Part shown: positions 1 to 5,955 of the stretch, one piece after another | Numbering within the stretch: position 1 is the stretch's first letter | Layout: each line of letters opens with the position of its first letter | Assembly: GCA_031289975.1 (NCBI GenBank) | Contig: JAITOM010000289.1 | Span: forward strand, 1-7,413 | Reading direction: 5' to 3' | DNA length: 7,413 nucleotides | Source of the DNA: Methanobrevibacter sp. | GTDB lineage: Archaea > Methanobacteriota > Methanobacteria > Methanobacteriales > Methanobacteriaceae | Made by a program: the position numbers and the translations under genes | Notes under the pieces: generated by a model | Told to the model about the DNA's origin: nothing | What the model saw: only the letters and a program-made list of their open reading frames with translations | Databases searched by the model: none

Positions 1-893
1 ATATATAATATTAATAAACCAATGAACATTAACCCTCCACATAATATTTGAATTAAATCTAAAGACTCATTTAAAGCAATAACTGCAACTAAAACTCCTA
101 ATAACGGACTAGTAGAAAGAATAGCCCCCATTTTTGTAGCTCCAATTTCCCGTATTCCAATGTAGGTAAGAATAATAGAAGCCATCATTAAAACTCTGAT
201 AAAAAATAATGGTGGAATACTATTCAATGATAGATTAAAATTCAATCCCAAGTTGAAACAAATTACTATTAATATCACACCACCCATAGCACACCTCAAA
301 CCAGAGATTAAAAATATATTCTTTTTATTACTCAAAAACTTGGATAAAATAACATCTAAACTCCAAAAAAAGTAAGATCCAAAAACTATAAGGTTTCCAA
401 TTAAATATTGATTAAAATTTATATCATTAAAATTACCAACAGTTAAAAATAATGCTCCAACAAGTAAACAAATAAAACCTACAACATCTTTCAACTTAAT
501 AATCTCTTTTAATAAAAACACACCCATTAAAATAATAAATAAATCTTCAGTATTACTTAAAAAAGCCGTATTAACAGCAGTAGTCAAAGTTAACCCATGC
601 AGATATAAAATAGGTGCAATAACAGAAGCAAAAATTGATGATAGAAATATTGTAAGATAGTTTCTCCAAGTCATACTTTCATCCACATCCCTCCCATTAT
701 GTAAAAAGCTTAAAATATAATTATTTAAAGGAGATAAATGAATAAATAAAAAAAGAATACCAGCTGAACTATAAATCATTGCACTTAAAACCAATGGATC
801 AATAGAAACTAATAAAAATTTATCAACAGTTGAAACAGAACCATAACATAATGCAACAATCAATGCACATAAATAAGCCAAAAAACGTTTCAT
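1..893 (-). CDS. EamA/DMT-family membrane transporter (C-terminus off the left edge)
   Basis: Reading from the ATG at 893, 297 codons are open down to the window edge, so only the last few residues are missing (the family is usually about 290-310 residues). The protein is very hydrophobic, with about ten predicted membrane helices (roughly residues 4-22, 33-52, 79-99, 104-127, 137-153, 164-184, 193-215, 227-247, 253-275, 280-297). It has the two-fold EamA repeat. The first half starts with ALCYGSVSTVDK and reaches NTAFLSNTEDLFIILMGVFL. The second half ends with GATKMGAILSTSPLLGVLVA followed by NESL, which is the typical EamA 'P-L-x-x-L-x-A-x-x-x-x-x-E' pattern. Members export or import small metabolites such as amino acids or sugars across the cell membrane. 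The substrate cannot be read from sequence. The start is supported by an RBS 7 nt upstream. It shares strand with the adhesin gene but a 1.5-kb MITE-filled gap parts them, so it is probably transcribed alone. Confidence 0.9.
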   Translation of the reverse strand, partial: MKRFLAYLCALIVALCYGSVSTVDKFLLVSIDPLVLSAMIYSSAGILFLFIHLSPLNNYILSFLHNGRDVDESMTWRNYLTIFLSSIFASVIAPILYLHGLTLTTAVNTAFLSNTEDLFIILMGVFLLKEIIKLKDVVGFICLLVGALFLTVGNFNDINFNQYLIGNLIVFGSYFFWSLDVILSKFLSNKKNIFLISGLRCAMGGVILIVICFNLGLNFNLSLNSIPPLFFIRVLMMASIILTYIGIREIGATKMGAILSTSPLLGVLVAVIALNESLDLIQILCGGLMFIGLLILY

Positions 894-900
894 TATTTAG

Positions 901-908
901 AACCTCTT
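901..908 (-). promoter_or_regulatory. Ribosome binding site of the EamA transporter gene
   Basis: On the minus strand this reads AAGAGGTT and sits 7 nt before the ATG at 893. It is complementary to the archaeal 16S 3' end and fixes the start. AT-rich TATA-like tracts follow upstream (about 909-930 and 946-958), but several overlap in quality, so I do not place a promoter. Confidence 0.65.
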
Positions 909-1178
909 AATATATAATAAATATATTTTTTAGATAAAAAAAATCTATTTTTAAAGAATTGGACAACAATTAATTTTGAAAACCTAATAAAAACAATTAT
1001 ATTTAGCTAATATAATATTTTAAATAATAATTCATAATTCTAAGAGATTTCATCACATTTAACAGATTTTATAGGATTAAATGGTTTTAACTCTCAAATA
1101 AAGTAATTTATTTCTCTTTTCAGTTATTTTAAGAAACTATTTAAAAAACAATATTTTTTTTCATTCATCAATGTTATT
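909..1178. other. AT-rich intergenic stretch upstream of the transporter gene
   Basis: No open frame of credible coding composition is present on either strand. It presumably holds the promoter of the minus-strand transporter gene. I see no tRNA, riboswitch or strong inverted repeat here. Confidence 0.5.
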
Positions 1179-1186
1179 GGCACTGT

Positions 1187-1194
1187 AGATTAAG
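1187..1194. repeat. Left target-site duplication of MITE copy A
   Basis: AGATTAAG, repeated exactly at 1339-1346 immediately after the element. The 8-bp length is shared by the duplications of copies B and C, which argues for one transposase type. Confidence 0.9.
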
Positions 1195-1338
1195 GGCACT
1201 GTAAAAAGAGGATGGAAATTCGAAATCTGGAATTTGGATTTTAGACAGAAAAAGTTTAGATCATATACATGCCATTAAACTTTTATCCTCTATTTTCAAT
1301 TTTTCAATTGTGAAAATCCATGCTAATTTTACAGTGCC
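1195..1338 (+). mobile_element. MITE copy A, nested inside copy D
   Basis: A 144-bp element with perfect 12-bp terminal inverted repeats, GGCACTGTAAAA at 1195-1206 and TTTTACAGTGCC at 1327-1338. It is flanked by a perfect 8-bp direct repeat, AGATTAAG (1187-1194 and 1339-1346), which is the target-site duplication. The target was the inner edge of copy D. It differs from copy B by only 5 bases over 144, four of them in one block. Internally it can fold: AGAGGAT 1207-1213 with ATCCTCT 1285-1291, AAATTC 1216-1221 with GAATTT 1230-1235, and AAAAGTTTA 1250-1258 with TAAACTTTT 1276-1284. There is no open frame, so it must be moved by a transposase encoded elsewhere. Confidence 0.92.
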
Positions 1339-1360
1339 AGATTAAGCATGGATTTTCACA
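1309..1360. repeat. Perfect 15-bp inverted repeat at the A/D junction
   Basis: TGTGAAAATCCATGC at 1309-1323 (end of copy A) is the exact reverse complement of 1346-1360 (copy D), with a 22-nt spacer. It arose because two copies of the same element now lie in opposite orientation. It could form a hairpin or cruciform. Confidence 0.8.
1339..1346. repeat. Right target-site duplication of MITE copy A
   Basis: AGATTAAG, the exact partner of 1187-1194. After it the sequence of copy D resumes with CATGGATTTTCACA. Confidence 0.9.
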
Positions 1361-1474
1361 TTTGAAAAACTAAGAAAATAGGCTAAAAATTTGATGGGCG
1401 ATATATGACATGAACATTTTCTGTCTAAAAACCAAATTTAAGATTTCAAATTTCCATCCTATTTTTGCAGCACC

Positions 1475-1949
1475 TTAATTAGATTATATTTTAAAATTTT
1501 AAACAATTTTATCAAGTATCCAATTAAATAAATTTTATTATATGCTCTTTCAAACCACATTATACCATTCTTCATAATATTATACTTTTCATATGCACTT
1601 TTTAGTAATTTATATGCTGATTACTTCAAATAAAAATTATTTTTACATTTTTTATAGTGGTGTTATATAACAGCTGTTATTTTATTATATAAATAGTTAT
1701 AATATATTATAGTCATTTTGGAAAAGTTCTTAAATTTTGGATGAAAAATTTTTTTATTAAATTATTTAATTTTTATTATTACTTTATAAAAATCTATAAT
1801 TTTAAATTTTAAATAATTTAAATATATCTTAATTAATATAAATGATTTTAAATTAATATTTTTTAATAATATTTATTTTTAAAAAAATTTATTTATTAAG
1901 AATTTTATCAAACCCACTATAAATAACAATACTATTATTTAATGGTTTT
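1475..1949. other. Extremely AT-rich gene-free stretch
   Basis: About 475 bases between the two MITE groups, nearly all A and T, with no credible coding frame and no RNA gene that I can recognise. The only distinct item is the 14-bp palindrome at 1667-1680 followed by a TATA-like tract, listed separately. The rest may simply be eroded intergenic DNA. Confidence 0.55.
1667..1680. promoter_or_regulatory. 14-bp palindrome next to a TATA-like tract, function unknown
   Basis: ATAACAGCTGTTAT is a perfect palindrome with a GC-containing core in otherwise AT-only sequence. It is followed by TTATATAAA at about 1685-1693. It could be a dimeric-regulator site beside a promoter, but no gene start follows it on either strand, so the role is a guess. 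Confidence 0.25.
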
Positions 1950-1957
1950 AAAAAATA

Positions 1958-2104
1958 GGTATTGCAAAAAAAGGATGGAAATTCGAAACCTGGAATTTGA
2001 ATTTGTAGCAGGAAAAGTTTAGACCATATACATGTCATTAAACTTTTATCATATGTTTTCAATTTTTCAATTGCGAAAAAAATCCATGCTAATTCTACAG
2101 TGCC
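1958..2104 (+). mobile_element. MITE copy C
   Basis: A 147-bp member of the same family. Its left end is degenerate (GGTATTGCAAAA) and its right end is CTACAGTGCC. It is flanked by a perfect 8-bp duplication, AAAAAATA at 1950-1957 and 2105-2112. It is 3 bp longer than A and B because of extra A residues near 2080-2085. The central 9-bp stem (AAAAGTTTA / TAAACTTTT) and the AAATTC/GAATTT hairpin are kept, but the outer AGAGGAT/ATCCTCT pairing is lost. It shares the TTTGTAGCAG block with copy B. It is non-coding and intermediate in age between D and A/B. Confidence 0.88.
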
Positions 2105-2113
2105 AAAAAATAT

Positions 2114-2138
2114 ACTACTGTAAAATTGCATGGATTTT
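2114..2138 (-). repeat. MITE end remnant (copy E)
   Basis: ACTGTAAAATTGCATGGATTTT (2117-2138) matches the inverted right end of the family (ACTGTAAAATTAGCATGGATTTT in reverse-complemented copy B) with one base missing. The outermost three bases are altered, and similarity fades after 2138. It begins one base beyond the target duplication of copy C. It appears to be a decayed copy in the same orientation as D. Confidence 0.5.
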
Positions 2139-2191
2139 GGAGGCTGTGAAAAATTCAAGTAATGAAGTGATAATAATTTATTTAATATTAT

Positions 2192-2335
2192 TGCACTGTA
2201 AAAAGAGGATGGAAATTCGAAATCTGGAATTTGGATTTGTAGCAGAAAAAGTTTAGATCATATACATGCCATTAAACTTTTATCCTCTATTTTCAATTTT
2301 TCAATTGTGAAAATCCATGCTAATTTTACAGTGCC
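2192..2335 (+). mobile_element. MITE copy B, just downstream of the adhesin gene
   Basis: A 144-bp element with ends TGCACTGTAAAA (2192-2203, first base changed from G) and TTTTACAGTGCC (2324-2335). It is flanked by the perfect 8-bp duplication AATATTAT at 2184-2191 and 2336-2343. The match between flanks continues for four more bases (TTGCA against the element's own start), which may be chance or a slightly shifted end. It is about 97% identical to copy A, so both moved recently relative to D. It lies 55 bp past the stop codon of the adhesin gene and could be transcribed as part of its 3' region. It has no coding capacity. Confidence 0.9.
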
Positions 2336-2380
2336 AATATTATTGCAATGGAATTTTTGGCACATCCCTTAAAACACCAT

Positions 2381-2395
2381 AAATAGTTTCTATTT
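2381..2395 (-). terminator. Weak AT hairpin overlapping the adhesin stop codon
   Basis: On the minus strand AAATAG-AAA-CTATTT forms a perfect 6-bp stem with a 3-nt loop. It includes the TAG stop and is followed by TGGTGTTTT. The stem is weak, so it is only a candidate for part of the transcription stop. Confidence 0.25.
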
Positions 2396-5300
2396 CCATC
2401 TATTTATATATAGTCCACAGATGATTAATAGAATAATAATTAGAATAATAATAATTAGAATCCATTCATTATATGAAAATGAATTATCATTTTGATTAAG
2501 ACTATTATTCTGATTAAGACTATTATTCTGATTAAAATTATCATTTAAATTAAAATTATTATTTAGATTATCATCTGGGTTAACATTATCCTCTGGATTA
2601 TTTGGTTTAGGAATAGGTTCTGGAATAATATTGATATTGATAACAGATGAAGTATTAGTAGCAAAATCTGTTAAATTGGAGAAAATATCAAAACTATAAG
2701 AACCTAAACTCAAGCCATTAAAATTCAAAACAGCCCATCCATCACCATCAGTAGTAACAGTTAAACCATTATAATACAAAACAATACCATAAATAGGTTT
2801 ATTAATATTTTTATCAAATAACTGCACAGGATAATTTACTTTCGAACCAACAATAAAATTTATAGAAGGATCATGTTTAATAGCTGCTTCCTGTCTATAG
2901 TATACAGTAGCATTCCAAGATGAAGAAATATACAAATTAGACTCACCAGTAACAACAATTAAATCATGCCTACCATAAGAATAATTGAATTTTAAATCAT
3001 TAGATAAATCATGACTAAAACTACCCTCATCAGGATGATCATTAAAATAAACCAATTTACCATCTAAATATATGGTAACATTATTTTCACTAATAGAATT
3101 ACCTGTTATATTATTAATCACAGTACCATTAATTATTTTAGAATCATTATTGGTTGTAAAATTATATTCATCACTTAAATTAAGTAAACCAGTGGACACT
3201 AAACCAACATGTAAAGCAATAACAACAGAAGCATTATTATAATTCTCACTACCGTTATAAGTCATGGTTAAAGTGTAATTACCATTCACTAAAGTAGTGT
3301 TTAAATCAGCATTAATATAACCAATACTGTTAACATTAAACTGACCAAATTTAATTTGATCACCTGAATTATTTTTAAGAGCATAATTTACCTTAGGATT
3401 ATCTATTAAAGGTTTATTAGAAATATCTAATAATGTGAAATTAGTGATGTTAATATTATCAGTAGCTATAAAATCATACTCTGTTTTATCTCCAACAAAT
3501 TTACTATTCACCTTATTTAAATCCACATGAATAGTTTTACTAATTGGATTATAAGTATCATTACCAATATAAAGTAAATTAATGTTATAATCACCAGTAA
3601 GCAAATTATTTAAATCAATATTAAATTCTCCATCATTATTGGTAGTGATATTGTATGATAACTCATTAACATCAACATTAACATTAATATTTTTTAAAGG
3701 ATTACCTAAAACATCAATTAATTTACCAGTGAAACCTTTATTAGGATCAGTTATATTAAAAGAATAGTTATCATTTAAATTAGTGAAGTTTGTATTGACT
3801 TTACTTAAGTTCAATACAGCATTATTATTAATAGTATTATAGTAGGAGTCATTGCCCTCATAAGTTAAACTAATATTATAAACACCAGCAAATAAAGGAT
3901 TAAACTTGTTATTTGTTAAATTAATAGTGAAGTTTCCATTACTAAGAGTTGTCACATTTCCTGTTACCCCAATAGTTCCATTGGTTACATTGTAATTAAT
4001 TTGTGCATTACCAATACCTGTTGCACCATTAGTTAAATTACCAGTGACTAATATATTATTATCAGTCAGTTCATAATTAAAACTATTGTTAGTGGTGGAT
4101 ATAAAAATACTCTTTCCAGCAGTAACAACAGCTGTTAAATTAAGATTATCAACAAGCACATTAAAAATGTAGTTATCATTTATTCCAAGAGGAGCAAGTG
4201 AATTATTAATATAATTGGTTCGTGCATCTGAACTTAAAGGAGATCTAACTGATACTGATTTACTAAGATTAATAGCTTTAGTGAAATAGGGTAGGTGAGT
4301 AGGATCAACATCTGTTGAATTATCATTAAGTTTAAGAGCATAATTAAAAACCAATGAAGTTCCTACTGGGAAGATAAAATTCTTATTAATCAATGTAGTT
4401 TTATTATTAACCGATAAACAAGCAACAAAATACTTATTAGGAACAATATTAACTTTATCCTTTAAATCATTATCACCCCACCAATTGAAATCATGAACAG
4501 CATTACCACCATTAATGTATGCATTATTACATATAAGACGATTATAACTTACATTACCTCCACGAAAGAGGTATACTCCACTACCATTATTAGTTGCAGT
4601 ATTACCTGTGATATTAGAACCTGACACACTACTATTTTTATCAATGTATACTCCACCACCATCAGTTGCAGTATTACCTGTTATATTAGAAACTGTCACA
4701 CTACCATTTTTATCAATGTATACTCCACCACCATAATCAGCTGCATTATTATTTGTGATAGTGCAATTTGTCACATCACCACCATTAAAAATGTATACAC
4801 CACCCCCATGATATTTTTCTGCAGTATTATTTGCGATAGTGCAACCATTCATACTACCACCATTCTGAAGGTATACTCCACCACCACCACCATCTAGACC
4901 ATTTACGATATTATTTGTGATAGTACAAGCTGTCAATTGTATTCCGCCACCAAAATTACCAATACGGATGTATACTCCCCCACCATAATTAGTTCCACCA
5001 CTATTATCAGTTGCGATGTTATTTGTGATAGTACAATTTATCAAATTACCACCATTTACAATGTATACTCCACCACCATTATTTGCAATGTTATTTCTGA
5101 TTGTGCAATTGCTTACAGTAGCAACACCATTAATAACACTAATATATATTCCACCTCCATCATCACTATTTCCTCCTGTTATTGTTATTCCATCAATAGT
5201 GGCACCATTACCTGTAATGGTAAACACTCTATTCATACCACTTGCATTCACAATTGTATTAATATCTGAAGCTTTTATAGTCAAATTTTTATTAACCTTA

Positions 5301-5866
5301 ATATCAGCTTGAACATTATAAACCCCTCCATCTAATTCTATAACATCTCCAGAAACTGCATTATTAATGGCTGTTTGGATATTATCTTCTGGATTTATTC
5401 GTGTTGCTCTTGATGTGGAACTATTTGATCTTAATACTTCAGTTTTTAAAAAAGATATGTTTAAATCAATTGTTTTATTTTCATTAATATCAAAATCATA
5501 TTGATTATCATTCATTTCTAAAATATTTAAAGTTTTAATCACACCAGAATCAGGAATAACAAAAATATCAGTATTAAAATCATAACTACTATTATTTTTC
5601 AAATTTATTCTACTTTTTTCATTATCATTAGTTAAAATAAATTCTTCCGTGACATTTCCATTTGTTTTTAAATTCACTGATATATATCCATTGGTATTAT
5701 TTATTCTATGTGGAATTGCAGTTATATTAAATATTAATCCATCATCACATGTGTAAAAAGCTGAATCTGATTTATCCAATGTTGGTGCAGGAACTAATAA
5801 CAATATGGTCATAGCAACTATTACCATGCTTAAAAATAAATATTTCACTCTTTTATCCCTATTCAT
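2390..5866 (-). CDS. Adhesin-like surface protein: beta-helix, Ig-like repeats, C-terminal membrane anchor
   Basis: A complete 1158-residue protein, probably exported and exposed on the cell surface. Residues 1-9 are basic and 10-27 hydrophobic (signal peptide or anchor). After an Asn-rich segment, residues about 158-465 form a right-handed parallel beta-helix of the pectate-lyase/PMP type. It opens with NIQTAINNAVSGDVIELDGG, then repeats GGGVYI...CTITNN rungs and ends at the NWWG motif (461-464) typical of methanogen adhesin-like proteins. Residues about 600-1080 hold about five Ig-like (Big-type) repeats marked by YEGNDSY, YIGNDTY and YNGSENY. Residues 1081-1131 are a Pro/Asn-rich stalk. 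Residues 1135-1153 are a membrane helix followed by NRWK. N-x-S/T sequons are abundant. In gut methanogens such proteins are thought to bind other cells or host glycans; the ligand here is unknown. The start is supported by an RBS 6 nt upstream. No polytopic or enzymatic domain is visible. Confidence 0.93.
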   Translation of the reverse strand: MNRDKRVKYLFLSMVIVAMTILLLVPAPTLDKSDSAFYTCDDGLIFNITAIPHRINNTNGYISVNLKTNGNVTEEFILTNDNEKSRINLKNNSSYDFNTDIFVIPDSGVIKTLNILEMNDNQYDFDINENKTIDLNISFLKTEVLRSNSSTSRATRINPEDNIQTAINNAVSGDVIELDGGVYNVQADIKVNKNLTIKASDINTIVNASGMNRVFTITGNGATIDGITITGGNSDDGGGIYISVINGVATVSNCTIRNNIANNGGGVYIVNGGNLINCTITNNIATDNSGGTNYGGGVYIRIGNFGGGIQLTACTITNNIVNGLDGGGGGVYLQNGGSMNGCTIANNTAEKYHGGGVYIFNGGDVTNCTITNNNAADYGGGVYIDKNGSVTVSNITGNTATDGGGVYIDKNSSVSGSNITGNTATNNGSGVYLFRGGNVSYNRLICNNAYINGGNAVHDFNWWGDNDLKDKVNIVPNKYFVACLSVNNKTTLINKNFIFPVGTSLVFNYALKLNDNSTDVDPTHLPYFTKAINLSKSVSVRSPLSSDARTNYINNSLAPLGINDNYIFNVLVDNLNLTAVVTAGKSIFISTTNNSFNYELTDNNILVTGNLTNGATGIGNAQINYNVTNGTIGVTGNVTTLSNGNFTINLTNNKFNPLFAGVYNISLTYEGNDSYYNTINNNAVLNLSKVNTNFTNLNDNYSFNITDPNKGFTGKLIDVLGNPLKNINVNVDVNELSYNITTNNDGEFNIDLNNLLTGDYNINLLYIGNDTYNPISKTIHVDLNKVNSKFVGDKTEYDFIATDNINITNFTLLDISNKPLIDNPKVNYALKNNSGDQIKFGQFNVNSIGYINADLNTTLVNGNYTLTMTYNGSENYNNASVVIALHVGLVSTGLLNLSDEYNFTTNNDSKIINGTVINNITGNSISENNVTIYLDGKLVYFNDHPDEGSFSHDLSNDLKFNYSYGRHDLIVVTGESNLYISSSWNATVYYRQEAAIKHDPSINFIVGSKVNYPVQLFDKNINKPIYGIVLYYNGLTVTTDGDGWAVLNFNGLSLGSYSFDIFSNLTDFATNTSSVININIIPEPIPKPNNPEDNVNPDDNLNNNFNLNDNFNQNNSLNQNNSLNQNDNSFSYNEWILIIIILIIILLIICGLYINRWK
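2493..2546 (-). repeat. 18-bp in-frame repeats coding the Asn-rich stalk
   Basis: TGATTAAGACTATTATTC occurs exactly at 2493-2510 and 2511-2528, and a diverged third copy follows at 2529-2546. On the minus strand each unit codes one hexapeptide of the LNQNNS type. Because the unit is six codons, gain or loss of copies would change stalk length without breaking the frame. Confidence 0.85.
4571..5150 (-). repeat. Degenerate tandem repeats coding the beta-helix rungs
   Basis: A GTATACTCC/GTATACACC core (coding GVYI on the minus strand) recurs near 4571, 4646, 4718, 4793, 4871, 4970 and 5063, with a weaker copy near 5144. Spacing is about 72-100 bp. The units at 4571-4645 and 4646-4717 are the most alike and share the exact block GTTGCAGTATTACCTGT, so this pair looks like the latest duplication. 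Each unit equals one or more turns of the helix. Confidence 0.85.
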
Positions 5867-5872
5867 TTTTAA

Positions 5873-5877
5873 ACCTC
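5873..5877 (-). promoter_or_regulatory. Ribosome binding site of the adhesin gene
   Basis: GAGGT on the minus strand, 6 nt before the ATG at 5866. It selects this start over internal ATGs. Confidence 0.7.
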
Positions 5878-5896
5878 GAATATTACTATTTTAGAG

Positions 5897-5905
5897 CATA
5901 TAAAC
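5897..5905 (-). promoter_or_regulatory. Candidate TATA box of the adhesin gene
   Basis: GTTTATATG on the minus strand is close to the archaeal TTTATATA consensus. Transcription would begin about 25 nt downstream, near 5875, giving a very short leader that just covers the RBS. The tight spacing makes this plausible but not certain. Confidence 0.45.
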
Positions 5906-5926
5906 AATAAATTCTTTTTAATAATT

Positions 5927-5955
5927 CTTCAGAGAGTAGGACATAACTCTCTAAG
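5927..5955. promoter_or_regulatory. Hairpin or operator-like inverted repeat upstream of the adhesin promoter
   Basis: AGAGAGT (5931-5937) and ACTCTCT (5946-5952) are perfect inverted repeats with an 8-nt loop. CTT (5927-5929) and AAG (5953-5955) extend the stem past one bulged C. It lies about 20 bp upstream of the TATA candidate. It could be a regulator site. Alternatively it is a transcription stop; on the plus strand a T-rich tract follows. Confidence 0.35.

Larger units (their letters stand above)
1179..1474 (-). mobile_element. MITE copy D, older, split by copy A
   Basis: This copy runs opposite to the other full copies. Its outer ends are GGCACTGT at 1179-1186 and GCAGCACC at 1467-1474. 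Removing copy A (1195-1338) and one 8-bp duplication leaves 144 bp, which aligns without gaps to copy A along its whole length in reverse complement. It has diverged more than A and B, its right terminal repeat is degenerate (GGTGCTGC against GGCACTGT when read inward), and its flanks (1171-1178 and 1475-1482) show no matching target duplication. It encodes no protein. It is therefore an old, non-autonomous element that later served as the target for copy A. Confidence 0.85.

Noticed and set aside
1889..2256. Open frames of 74 and 89 residues on both strands
   Set aside because: They run through MITE copies C and B and the gap between, and have neither RBS nor coding composition.
2344..2365. 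GGCAC motif near 2359 as another MITE end
   Set aside because: Only GGCAC matches; the bases that follow (ATCCC) do not fit the terminal repeat and no partner end is seen.
4571..5150. Regularly spaced repeats that resemble a CRISPR array
   Set aside because: The repeats are degenerate, the spacing is uneven, and they translate in one frame into beta-helix rungs of an intact gene.
4937..5312. Two plus-strand open frames opposite the beta-helix region
   Set aside because: They are antisense shadows of the repeated, highly biased adhesin codons (Thr/Ile/Pro-rich, no RBS), not separate genes.
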